From Microvirga arsenatis (lineage in GTDB: Bacteria > Pseudomonadota > Alphaproteobacteria > Rhizobiales > Beijerinckiaceae), in assembly GCF_009910705.1 (NCBI RefSeq), contig NZ_JAAAXJ010000008.1, positions 141,108-205,107 on the forward strand: 64,000 nt of DNA, read 5' to 3'. Numbering within the stretch: position 1 is the stretch's first letter; the number at the start of each line of letters is the position of its first letter. Made by a program: the position numbers and the translations under genes. This document shows positions 52,890 to 60,680 of this stretch, piece after piece. The notes beneath the pieces are model-generated. The model made no database searches. It worked only from the letters and a program-made list of their open reading frames with translations, and had not been told where the DNA came from.

Positions 52890-53711
52890 TCAGCCCATGG
52901 CGCCGGCGGTGTCGTCGATCTGGCGCCGCACGGCCGGGTCGAGGTCGAGCGCCTCGGCCAGCTGATGCAGGAACTCGCGTTCCTGGATGGTGTCGGGATC
53001 GATGGCGATGCGGGCCGCCGCATAGACCTGGGCCGCCTTCTCCGGATCCTTCACCCCGGCCGCAAGCTCCTCCACGTCCGCGGGGGAAGCCATTTCGCCC
53101 TCGAGCCAGCGCGTGGCGTCCGGGTCGATCCCCGCCTCGGTCAGCCCCTTGGTGATTCGCGAGCGCTCGGCCTCGTCGATGTGCCCGTCGGCTGCCGCGG
53201 CCGCCACCATGGTGCGCAGGAAGAGGAGCGCATCGTCCTCCGTCTGCGACACGGGATGGAAGCGGGAGGTTTCCGGCACGCTGAGCGCCGACTGCGCGAC
53301 GGCTTCGTCCGGCTGCGGTGCCGGACCGGCCGAAGGCGCGCCCGCCGCACCCGGCCCGCCGGCGGCAGCGCCCTGGGCGGCTTGCAGGTTCTGATAGGCC
53401 CTGTACGCAAGGCCGCCGATCACGGCGAGGCCGCCGAGCTTGACCAGGTTGCCGCCGAGCTTGCTCTTCTTGCGCCGGCCGAACAGGAGCCCCGCCAGGC
53501 CGACCAGGGCGGTCTGGGTGAGGCCCGGATGCTGGACGGCGAAATCCTTGGCCTTCTGCAGGAGCTGATCGGGCGATTGGCCGGTCACCTGAGCAACGCT
53601 CTTCTCGACCTGCTGCCGCACGCCGCCCGGGCCCGGCTGGCCTGAGCCCTGCGGATCGGGACGGCCGATGGCTCCGATGAATGCGTCCAAAAGCTTCCGG
53701 TATTCGACCAT
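52890..53711 (-). CDS. DUF533 / TerB-like tellurite-resistance fold protein
   Basis: This 273-residue protein has an N-terminal region with a short hydrophobic stretch (about 86-103), an Ala/Gly/Pro-rich linker (about 110-145) and a C-terminal all-helical TerB-like domain (about 160-270; DDALLFLRTMVAAAAADGHIDEAE with Asp residues that may bind a metal). E. coli YebE is the best-known relative; the function is unclear. The ATG follows AGGAGGG. It is 71 bases from the TRAP permease stop on the same strand. Confidence 0.82.
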   Translation of the reverse strand: MVEYRKLLDAFIGAIGRPDPQGSGQPGPGGVRQQVEKSVAQVTGQSPDQLLQKAKDFAVQHPGLTQTALVGLAGLLFGRRKKSKLGGNLVKLGGLAVIGGLAYRAYQNLQAAQGAAAGGPGAAGAPSAGPAPQPDEAVAQSALSVPETSRFHPVSQTEDDALLFLRTMVAAAAADGHIDEAERSRITKGLTEAGIDPDATRWLEGEMASPADVEELAAGVKDPEKAAQVYAAARIAIDPDTIQEREFLHQLAEALDLDPAVRRQIDDTAGAMG

Positions 53712-53782
53712 GGGGCCCTCCTGCTGTTCTCGATCCAAGCCAAGATCAACGGAGGCGCCGCCGAATGGTTCAGGTTGCCGGC

Positions 53783-55954
53783 TCAGGCCGGCCTCGGCAC
53801 CATGGCAGCTCTGGCTTTGACCAGTTGCGACACGACCACGGGGCTTGCGATCGCAAGGCCGATCAGGGTCGTTTCCAGATCGGGGGCGATGATCGGCAGG
53901 GCCGCCAGGCCGATGAGCCAGCGCTCCCAGGCGCGCATCACCGTCAGCCCATAGCCGGCGAAGGCCGCCGACAGGAACACGATGCCGACGACGGCGCCGC
54001 CCGTAACGAACAGGAAGCTCGGCCACGTGAACTCTGGCGTGACGATGAGCATGGCCGGGCCGTAGACGAAGACGAACGGCACCAGCGCCTTGCCGAGGCC
54101 GAGGCGGAAGGCCGTGTTGCCGGTCCTGAACGGATCGGCGCCGGCCATGCTGGCTCCGGCATAGGCCGCCAGCGCCACGGGCGGCGTGATGTCGGCGAGC
54201 ACCCCGTAGTAGAAGACGAAGAAATGCGCCACGAGCGGCTGCACGCCGAGCAGACCGAGAGCCGGCGCCGCGACCGTGACCATGATGATGTAGTTCGCCG
54301 TCGTCGGCACGCCGCAGCCGAGAAGGATGCAGACGATGGCGGTCATCAGCAGGGTGAAGAACAGGGTCATCGCCTTCATGTCGGAAAGCCCCGCAGGCAC
54401 CAGGTCCATGAAGCCTTGGGCCAGCTGGGCGGCGAAGGACGTGACGATGAAGGAGATCTTGAAGCCCACGCCCGTGAGCGTGACGATGCCGACGATGATG
54501 CCGACGGTGGCCGCTGCCGCTCCCACGCCGATGGCATATTTCGCGCCGACCACGAAGGCGTCGACGAGGTCGAACACCACCGCCTTGCCGGCCTCGCTCC
54601 CGAGATAGGTGTAGACCAGAAGCGCCAGCACGAAGGCGAGCACAGGCCCCACGAAGACGAGCTGCGTGAGCACGCCCATGGCGATGCCCGCCACGACGGC
54701 GGCGAGGAAGCCGAGCGTGACGACGGGCTCCCGCGATGCGCCGACCACAAGGCAGGCCGTGATGCCCCAGAAGGCCGCCAGATAGGGCGTGAAGCCGGAG
54801 AACAGCACGATCAGCAGGACCGCAAGCGGCATGACGGTCTGCCAACCCTCGCGAATGACCTGGGCCGCCTTCGGCAGTTCCTCCGCCGGCAGCCCCTTCA
54901 ACCCGGCGCGCTTTGCCTCGAGATGAACCTGCATGAACACGCCGAAGAAATGCATCATGGCCGGAACGATCGCCGCCAGGATGATCGTCTGGTAGGACAG
55001 GTTCAGGAACTCGACCATCAGGAAGGCCGCAGCCCCCATGATCGGCGGCGTGATCTGCCCGCCGGTGGAGGCCGCCGATTCCACGGCCGCCGCGAAATGG
55101 CGCTGATAGCCGACGCGGATCATCGCCGGGATCGTCAGCGAGCCGACCGTCACCGTGTTGGCGATGGAGGAGCCGGAGATCATGCCGAACAGGGCCGAGC
55201 CGAAGATCGAGACCTTCGCCGGTCCGCCGGCATAGCGCCCCGCAACGACGGTGGCGAGATCGATGAAGAGCTTGCCGAGACCCACGCGCGTGGCGAGCAC
55301 GCCGAAGAGCACGTAGTGGAACACGTAGGTGGCCACGACTCCCAGGGCGATGCCGTAGATGCCCTGGCTGGTGAGGTAGAGGTGGTTGACGATGTTCGAC
55401 CACGAGGCGCCGGGATGCTGCAGGATGCCCGGCATGGAGGGGCCGAAATAGGCATAGAGCATCACGCCGATGGCGATGACCGGCAGCGGCCAGCCTACCG
55501 AGCGGCGGGTCGCCTCCAGCAGGACGAGGATCAGGATCGTGCCCATGACCACGTCCGTGATCGAGGGATTGCCGACGCGGAAAGCCAGCTCGTTGAAGAT
55601 CCAGGGCACGTAGAGGCTGACCACAGCCGCCGCGACGGCCAGGGCCCAGTCGACCAGCGCGATGCTGCCCGGGCGCCACCAGCTCGACGGGGCCACCCGT
55701 TCGTAGTCCTTCTTCGAGGCGGAGAAGACGAGGAAGATCAGGCCGAGCACGAAGGCCATGTGGATGCCGCGGTGGGTCGCCTCCCGCAGCAATCCGAACC
55801 CTGCCGTGTAGTAGTGGAAGAACGACAAGGCCAACAGCAGCCCCGCCACGAGCCACGCGGTGCCTGTCGGCAGGGGCCTGAATCGCATCTCGGGATCGAA
55901 TTTTTCCTCGAGGCTGCGGTTCTCGACGAGGACGTGGGCATCGGCGGCGGTCAT
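53783..55954 (-). CDS. TRAP transporter permease, fused 4TM/12TM (second TAXI system)
   Basis: This 723-residue fused TRAP permease is a paralogue of the one at 23.6 kb. The large-subunit motifs are FGMISGSSIANTVTVGSLTIP, SAASTGGQITPPIMGAAAF and LGCGVPTTANYIIM. It pairs with the Tat-type TAXI receptor just upstream, again with an intercistronic hairpin. Unlike the first operon there is no DUF1850 gene behind it; the next gene is DUF533. Confidence 0.92.
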   Translation of the reverse strand: MTAADAHVLVENRSLEEKFDPEMRFRPLPTGTAWLVAGLLLALSFFHYYTAGFGLLREATHRGIHMAFVLGLIFLVFSASKKDYERVAPSSWWRPGSIALVDWALAVAAAVVSLYVPWIFNELAFRVGNPSITDVVMGTILILVLLEATRRSVGWPLPVIAIGVMLYAYFGPSMPGILQHPGASWSNIVNHLYLTSQGIYGIALGVVATYVFHYVLFGVLATRVGLGKLFIDLATVVAGRYAGGPAKVSIFGSALFGMISGSSIANTVTVGSLTIPAMIRVGYQRHFAAAVESAASTGGQITPPIMGAAAFLMVEFLNLSYQTIILAAIVPAMMHFFGVFMQVHLEAKRAGLKGLPAEELPKAAQVIREGWQTVMPLAVLLIVLFSGFTPYLAAFWGITACLVVGASREPVVTLGFLAAVVAGIAMGVLTQLVFVGPVLAFVLALLVYTYLGSEAGKAVVFDLVDAFVVGAKYAIGVGAAAATVGIIVGIVTLTGVGFKISFIVTSFAAQLAQGFMDLVPAGLSDMKAMTLFFTLLMTAIVCILLGCGVPTTANYIIMVTVAAPALGLLGVQPLVAHFFVFYYGVLADITPPVALAAYAGASMAGADPFRTGNTAFRLGLGKALVPFVFVYGPAMLIVTPEFTWPSFLFVTGGAVVGIVFLSAAFAGYGLTVMRAWERWLIGLAALPIIAPDLETTLIGLAIASPVVVSQLVKARAAMVPRPA

Positions 55955-55983
55955 GGCATGCTCTTGAGGCTCAGAAGCAAACT

Positions 55984-56011
55984 GCCTCCCGCGTCGGCCG
56001 GCGCGGGAGGC
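55984..56011 (-). terminator. Intercistronic hairpin in the second TAXI-TRAP operon
   Basis: A perfect 10-bp stem (55984-55993 with 56002-56011, GCCTCCCGCG type) lies between the receptor stop and the permease start. It lacks a clear T run, so it is more likely an attenuating or RNase-blocking structure than a full terminator. Confidence 0.65.
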
Positions 56012-56034
56012 TGTCACGGAGGCGTAACGGATCG

Positions 56035-57012
56035 TCAGCTCTTCAGCAGACCGGCTTCCCTGTAGAAGCGCTGCGCGCCGGGATGGACCGGAATGCCTGC
56101 GCCGGCAAGCGCGCTCTCCTTGCGGATGAGCTTGCCCTTGGCATGGCCGGCATCCAGCGCCGCACGGGTCTTGTCGCTCCAGAGACCCTTCACGACCTCG
56201 TAGACCACGGCTTCCGGCACCTTGGCCGAGGTGACCCACTGCGCGCCGACCGCCAGCGTCTTCACGGCGCCCACATCCTTGTAGGTGCCGGCCGGGATCT
56301 CGTCGGCCGCGAAGAAGCTGTACTGCTTGCGGATGGACTCCGCCTCGGCGCCCGAGAGCGGCACCAGGTCGATGCCACCGCCGGTGGCGGCGAGCTCGGT
56401 GATCGCGCTCGTGGGATAGCCGCCGACGAAGAAGAAGGCGTCCAGCCCGCCGTCGCGCATGCGCTCGGCCGCCTGGTTGGGCTTCAGGAAGTCGGCCTTC
56501 ACATCGGTCTCCTTCAGGCCCCAGCCGGACAGGATGATGCGCGCATCCACGAGGGTGCCCGAGCCCGGCTCGTCGAGGGAGACGCGCTTGCCCTTGAGAT
56601 CGGCCACCGACTTGATGTTGGCCGATTTCGCAGCCACGAGGTGGATGCTCTCGGGGTACAGATTGGCGAGCAGGCGCAGATCCTCCATCTTGCCCTTGCC
56701 CTCGAAGAGGCCGGTGCCGCTATAGGCCCAATAGGCCACGTCGGCCTGGCTGAAGCCGGATTCGAGCGCACCCGAGGCAATGGAATTGACGTTGGCCACC
56801 GATCCGTTGGAGGCTTGCGCCGTCAGGACGAGCTGCGGCGGGTTCGACACCGCGTTCGCGATCAGGCCCCCGATGGGATAGTAGGTGCCGGCCGTGCCGC
56901 CCGTTCCGATCCGGAAGAAGGCAGGGGCTTGGGCGAAGGCGCCCCGTCCAAGGGCGGTGGCGGCCCCCAATCCAAGGCCGATCTTGGCCAGGTCGCGGCG
57001 TGTCAGTGACAT
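56035..57012 (-). CDS. TAXI family TRAP solute-binding receptor with Tat signal (second system)
   Basis: This is a 325-residue periplasmic receptor. The signal contains LTRRDLAKIGLGLGAA, a twin-arginine motif, unlike the Sec-type receptor of the first system. The TAXI core is RIGTGGTAGTYYPIGG, SVADLKGKRVSLDEPGSG and the end IPVHPGAQRFYREAG. GAGGGG lies upstream of the ATG. Tat export implies folding or cofactor acquisition in the cytoplasm. Confidence 0.9.
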   Translation of the reverse strand: MSLTRRDLAKIGLGLGAATALGRGAFAQAPAFFRIGTGGTAGTYYPIGGLIANAVSNPPQLVLTAQASNGSVANVNSIASGALESGFSQADVAYWAYSGTGLFEGKGKMEDLRLLANLYPESIHLVAAKSANIKSVADLKGKRVSLDEPGSGTLVDARIILSGWGLKETDVKADFLKPNQAAERMRDGGLDAFFFVGGYPTSAITELAATGGGIDLVPLSGAEAESIRKQYSFFAADEIPAGTYKDVGAVKTLAVGAQWVTSAKVPEAVVYEVVKGLWSDKTRAALDAGHAKGKLIRKESALAGAGIPVHPGAQRFYREAGLLKS

Positions 57013-57062
57013 GGTGTGAACTCCCCTCGTGAAGGATCGACCGCTTGCAATACGGTTCCGCA

Positions 57063-57374
57063 TCACTCTAACGGGATTTTGGTGTTCGTCCACGGGGGCT
57101 GGATCGATGCCGCTCGTCCGACGACGAGGTGATCGGTCTTGGGCGGAGCCTTGGTCTTCGGGTGACTGCGGAGGGTGTGGAGAGCCGGGATCAGGAGCGG
57201 CATCTGCGGCGTCTGGGCTGCGAGGATGGGCAGGGGCTCTTGTATTCCGTGCCGGTGCCGGGCTGCGGGGTGCCGCCTTTGCTGCTGCGAGGGCTGTGAG
57301 GTCTTCAGACGCGCCAAAGCCCCCACCGGTGTTTGCCCGCCGAGGGCTTTGTGTTTTTGCTGCGGGCCCTGAAA
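57063..57374 (-). pseudogene. Probable C-terminal remnant of a DDE transposase (IS481/IS3-like)
   Basis: On the minus strand an open stretch of about 100 codons, directly preceded by an in-frame TGA, begins with QQKHKALGGQTPVGAL. This resembles the HxALGGxTPxxA box that closes the integrase core of IS481/IS3-type transposases. The rest is a Pro/His-rich tail ending at a TGA in CTCTAACGGGATTTTGG, which could be an old insertion-sequence end. No start or catalytic residues remain. The 415-base gap it sits in also holds the promoter of the TAXI operon. Confidence 0.5.
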
Positions 57375-57427
57375 TCACCGAGGCTTGAACTCATGTCGAG
57401 CGGGTTACGAAGGACCGGCAAGGAACG

Positions 57428-58060
57428 CTACCGCTGCTCGACTGCAACCCTGACGCCGAGCGCGATCAGAACGGATCCGGTCACGCCCTCGATCCAGCGC
57501 CGAACAGTCGGGCGGCGCAAGAGGTCTCCGATCTTGGAAACCACGATGGCATACAGGACGAGCCAGGCCAGCGTCATCAGGGCAAAGATCAGGCCGAGGA
57601 TGAAGAACGAGACGAACGTCGCATCCTCCGCGGGCACGAATTGCGGCAGCAGGCTCGCGAAGAACACGGCCATCTTCGGGTTGCCCAAATCGCTGATGAC
57701 GCCTTGCCTGAACGCCGCGGCGGCGCTCAAGGTCCGGGCAACACGTTCCTTGCTTACGGTTGCCTCGGCGGCCGAAGGCCGGACTGCCTCATGCAGGGAT
57801 TGGAGACCGAGGAAGATCAGATAGGCTGCGCCAGCATACTTGATGGCCAGGAAAAGCGGCTCCGATGCGAGGAGAATGGCAACGATCCCGGCGCTTGTCG
57901 CCAAGGCCCAGATCGCTTGGCCGCTGGCGATCCCAAGCGCCGTCATCATGCCGCTGGTCCGTCCGGCAAGCAGGGTGTTCCGGATGGTGACGGCGGTATC
58001 CGGACCGGGCGTGATGATCACGATTGCCGCAAGACTCAGAAACGCCAGGAACGTGCTCAT
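57428..58060 (-). CDS. LysE/RhtB family amino acid exporter
   Basis: This 210-residue inner-membrane protein has about six helices. The family start is clear in IITPGPDTAVTIRNTLLAGRTSG, with KYAGAAYLIFLG in helix 3 and GNPKMAVFF in the middle. It likely exports an amino acid or analogue. It lies downstream of the arginase-family gene on the same strand (59-base gap); export of a basic amino acid would fit but is unproven. Confidence 0.88.
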   Translation of the reverse strand: MSTFLAFLSLAAIVIITPGPDTAVTIRNTLLAGRTSGMMTALGIASGQAIWALATSAGIVAILLASEPLFLAIKYAGAAYLIFLGLQSLHEAVRPSAAEATVSKERVARTLSAAAAFRQGVISDLGNPKMAVFFASLLPQFVPAEDATFVSFFILGLIFALMTLAWLVLYAIVVSKIGDLLRRPTVRRWIEGVTGSVLIALGVRVAVEQR

Positions 58061-58119
58061 CGCAGCCCTCCTTCATGACCTCGGCTGGCCGAGTGTCGGA
58101 GCATAGAATGTCATGCAAA

Positions 58120-59037
58120 TCATCCGGAGAACACCGTCCGCAGCATGGACACGAGTCGGTGTGCATATTCGGCTTCCGGGTCGAGGTCGGGATCGAAGAT
58201 TGTCACCGTCATACCGGCGCAGCGTTCGTCGGCCACGAGTGTACCCAGCAGAAGAATCAGATCCGCCTCGTCGATGCCGGGACTTCCCGGGCAGTCGACG
58301 GCCGGCATGAGCGTCTGGTCAAGAACATCCACATCGAGATGAATCCAGAACGGCCAGTCCGGCTTCTTCCTGAGAGTCGCCTGGGTCCGGGCAATCACGT
58401 CTGCGATGCCAAGGTCACGGGCCGTGAACACATCGATCCGGGTAATCGCGGTGTCATTGACGTCCGGCCAAGCAAAGTCGGCATCGCGGCTTTCGCGCTC
58501 GCCGATCTGCACGACCTGCTCATCGGGAACCAGGGGAGCGGCCACCCCTGGCCAGTCGGTCAGGAGCTCCTCGCCGCGGCCGGTGGCCAGGGCGAGGGCC
58601 ATGCCGCCAACGGCGCCGGGCACCGCTCCCGCGTCGTAATTGCCGGGATGGCGGAAGTCGCTGTGCCCGTCGATGTGCACCAGGGACAGCGGTCCTCTCC
58701 GGCGGCATCCCGCCAGGGCTCCGAGCAGGATGGAGCAGTCGCCTCCGATCACGAGCGGGAAGGACGCCGGATCGTCATCGAGGGCCGCAACGCAGTCGGC
58801 AAGCGCAAGGTTGAAGTTCCGGATGGCCGTGCCGTTGCGAAGGTTCGTGCCCGCCTCAGCGCCGGGTTGATAACTCGGACGTTCGAGGTCGATGATCCGC
58901 ATCGGCGATAGGGCATCGACGAGACCTGCTTGCGTCAGGGCCTGAGGAGCACGCCAGGTTCCGGGCTCATGGCGAGGAGCGAGCGGGCGCAAGCCCAGGT
59001 TGGAGGGAGCGCGGATGAGGACGATTCTGCGGGGCAT
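58120..59037 (-). CDS. Arginase/agmatinase/formiminoglutamase family protein
   Basis: This ureohydrolase-fold enzyme of 305 residues has manganese-binding motifs in the right order: GGDCS (canonical GGDHS), HIDGHSDF (canonical DAHxD) and HLDVDVLD (canonical SxDxDxxDP). The His to Cys change at the first site removes or alters one metal ligand and is seen in some arginase-like subgroups. The substrate (arginine, agmatine or another guanidino compound) is undetermined. The ATG at 59037 has AGGAG five bases upstream; an ATG nine codons earlier is less likely. Confidence 0.82.
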   Translation of the reverse strand: MPRRIVLIRAPSNLGLRPLAPRHEPGTWRAPQALTQAGLVDALSPMRIIDLERPSYQPGAEAGTNLRNGTAIRNFNLALADCVAALDDDPASFPLVIGGDCSILLGALAGCRRRGPLSLVHIDGHSDFRHPGNYDAGAVPGAVGGMALALATGRGEELLTDWPGVAAPLVPDEQVVQIGERESRDADFAWPDVNDTAITRIDVFTARDLGIADVIARTQATLRKKPDWPFWIHLDVDVLDQTLMPAVDCPGSPGIDEADLILLLGTLVADERCAGMTVTIFDPDLDPEAEYAHRLVSMLRTVFSG

Positions 59038-59149
59038 GATACTCCTGAACCTGGGCTGATACATTCAGTCGCTTGACGTCGGATATGACGCGCTGGAACG
59101 GCTCCCACTTGCTTCGATGGGTGACTCTACGTGTTTTTCTTCGAGAGCC

Positions 59150-59794
59150 TCAACTCGTTTCTCCCCGCTCGAGGCGCTCGGCAATCGCAGCGATGCGTCT
59201 GCGGATATCTGCCCGATTGGTCTCCTGGTAGGCAGGCCCCCGTGCCATGCTCGGCACGATGACGTCGAAGTCCAACTCGCCAATCAGGGCCAGCGACCGG
59301 AGGTAAGCCGCCCGGTCGCTTACGCCGAGTACGGCCGCAACCCATTCGCCATCCTTGAGATAGATGGTGTCGCCGGTAAACAGATAGCGGCGCTGCCCGT
59401 CGCTCCAGAGGAAGCAGGTCGAGCCTTCCGTGTGGCCCGGCGTGGGGATCACCTCGAAATCCGGGAAGTGCAGTTCACGCCCCTCGAAAGTGCCGCCGAC
59501 CCGGCAAGTCGCGGCAATCGCAGCCTCCTCGAGCTTTGGAACGTGGAGCGGCGCAGCGAAGCGCTCCGAGACCCAGTCGCAGGAGGTCATCGCCTGGTGC
59601 CGATGGTTGAGATAGTGGCGAGAGATCCCGCCCTGGGCGAGAAGGGCGTCGGCTTCTTCCTGTATCCGCCCGGAGCTGTAGACCAGGAGGTTCCCGTCCC
59701 GGCGACGCAGCAGAAAGGCCCGGCCGTGGAAAGTTGGGGCAAAGCTCAGCGTCTCTGCCCCGACGGCATAGAGATGATCGAACAATCGCTCCAT
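59150..59794 (-). CDS. MBL-fold metallo-hydrolase (intact copy)
   Basis: This 214-residue metallo-beta-lactamase-fold protein has metal-site elements LNHRHQAM (a degenerate HxHxDH), PTPGHTEGS and FTGDTIY. Loss of the Asp and last His of the first motif suggests altered metal binding or a non-canonical hydrolase. AAGGAG precedes the ATG. Immediately upstream lies a leftover end of an MFS gene, and a truncated duplicate of this gene is found at 60.4 kb. Confidence 0.85.
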   Translation of the reverse strand: MERLFDHLYAVGAETLSFAPTFHGRAFLLRRRDGNLLVYSSGRIQEEADALLAQGGISRHYLNHRHQAMTSCDWVSERFAAPLHVPKLEEAAIAATCRVGGTFEGRELHFPDFEVIPTPGHTEGSTCFLWSDGQRRYLFTGDTIYLKDGEWVAAVLGVSDRAAYLRSLALIGELDFDVIVPSMARGPAYQETNRADIRRRIAAIAERLERGETS

Positions 59795-59818
59795 CGTTTG
59801 GCTCCTTCAGAGGCACTC

Positions 59819-59914
59819 TTAAGGAATTGCTGCGTCACCGAAGCTGACGACAAGCGCGGCCATGGCGGCAATCAAGCCCGAGATCAGGATGATCCCCGCT
59901 GCCGCTTCCCACCC
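59819..59914 (-). pseudogene. 3' remnant of a duplicated MFS transporter gene
   Basis: Translated on the minus strand, the last 31 codons read GWEAAAGIILISGLIAAMAA and on to a TAA. This matches the C-terminus of the intact MFS protein encoded at 60681-61880 (GWTAAAGIVAIAALIAAAVA). Homology stops upstream of 59914. The remnant sits just before the intact MBL gene exactly as the intact MFS gene sits before the truncated MBL copy. Confidence 0.75.
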
Positions 59915-60054
59915 GCAAGACGCGCGAGCTCTCCGAGCAAAGTGCAGGACCGCTCCTTCTCGATCCGGGCTCCGACCAATCGATTCATCTTTTCCCCAAA
60001 CGGCTTGCTAAGGAGGTTCCATGGGCGTGGCCAGGCTGACGAGCTGACGGTACC

Positions 60055-60444
60055 CTACAGCCGAACAAAGCCTGCAAGGCGCGGCGTCAGGGTTGCCCGA
60101 CCGTCATCGAGCATTGGACGCATCCGTTCCAGTACCGCCGCGCTCGGCTCGCCGTGAATCTGGAATTCCGCAACCACACAATGTTCCATGACCTTGGCGA
60201 TGTATGGGTCGGCAAGCCGCCAGTGCTCGAGGACAGCCTCGGAGTCCCGGTAGAGCTGATAGCTGACCGCGAGCATGCGTTGCTCGTCGATGAAGGTCTG
60301 GACCATCAACTGCGGGCCGTTTTCCTCCACGAATTCAACCGCCTCGATAATGGCTCGCTTGAAGTCGTGAAGATGGCCTTCCGTGATCCGCATCGTGTTG
60401 CGGAACAGGATCATTTCGTCGGATTTCAGCGGACTAGGATTCAT
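60055..60444 (-). CDS. Small dimeric alpha/beta-barrel protein (monooxygenase-like)
   Basis: This 129-residue protein has alternating strands and helices (ILFRNTMRI, HLHDFKRAIIEAVEFVEENG, QLMVQTFIDEQRMLAVSYQLY, VMEHCVVAEFQIHG), consistent with the ferredoxin-like fold of antibiotic-biosynthesis monooxygenase (ABM) proteins. No cofactor is expected for that fold. Its GGAGG ribosome binding site lies inside the end of the truncated MBL copy, whose frame overlaps its start by 11 bases. It lies within the MFS/MBL duplication. Confidence 0.65.
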   Translation of the reverse strand: MNPSPLKSDEMILFRNTMRITEGHLHDFKRAIIEAVEFVEENGPQLMVQTFIDEQRMLAVSYQLYRDSEAVLEHWRLADPYIAKVMEHCVVAEFQIHGEPSAAVLERMRPMLDDGRATLTPRLAGFVRL

Positions 60445-60658
60445 CTTGGCCTCCGCCCTGGCGCCGATGGTTGAGATGGTGGCGCGCGATGCCGCCCTGT
60501 GCGAGAAGCCCGTCGGTTTCCTCCTTCATTCGTCCAGAGCTGTAGGTCAGGATGTTGCCCTCCCTGCGACGCAGCAGAAAGGCCCGGCCCTGGAATGTCG
60601 GAGCAAAACTCAGCGTCTCAGCCCCGACGCCATAGAGACGATCAAACAGACACTCCAT
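60434..60658 (-). pseudogene. Truncated duplicate of the MBL-fold gene
   Basis: The first 67 codons (MECLFDRLYGVGAETLSFAP and onward to LNHRRQ) are highly similar to residues 1-67 of the intact MBL protein at 59150-59794. The frame then runs into seven unrelated residues and stops. The whole catalytic remainder is missing. It is 22 bases downstream of the intact MFS gene and may still be translated as a 74-residue peptide. Confidence 0.8.
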
Positions 60659-60680
60659 GGATTGTCTCCTTCTCAAGCAC

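Noticed and set aside
52890..55856. Single minus-strand frame joining the DUF533 gene with sequence inside the TRAP permease gene
   Set aside because: The DUF533 protein has a good start and ribosome binding site at 53711; the upstream extension is the permease read in another frame.
57029..57388. Plus-strand frame of about 120 codons in the gap before the LysE gene
   Set aside because: Its product is Gly/Arg/Cys-rich with no domain, while the minus strand reads a transposase-like end.
59915..60054. Short minus-strand frame starting MNRLVGARIEKER upstream of the MFS remnant
   Set aside because: About 34 codons, no recognised similarity, and it overlaps the remnant in another frame; not supported as a gene.
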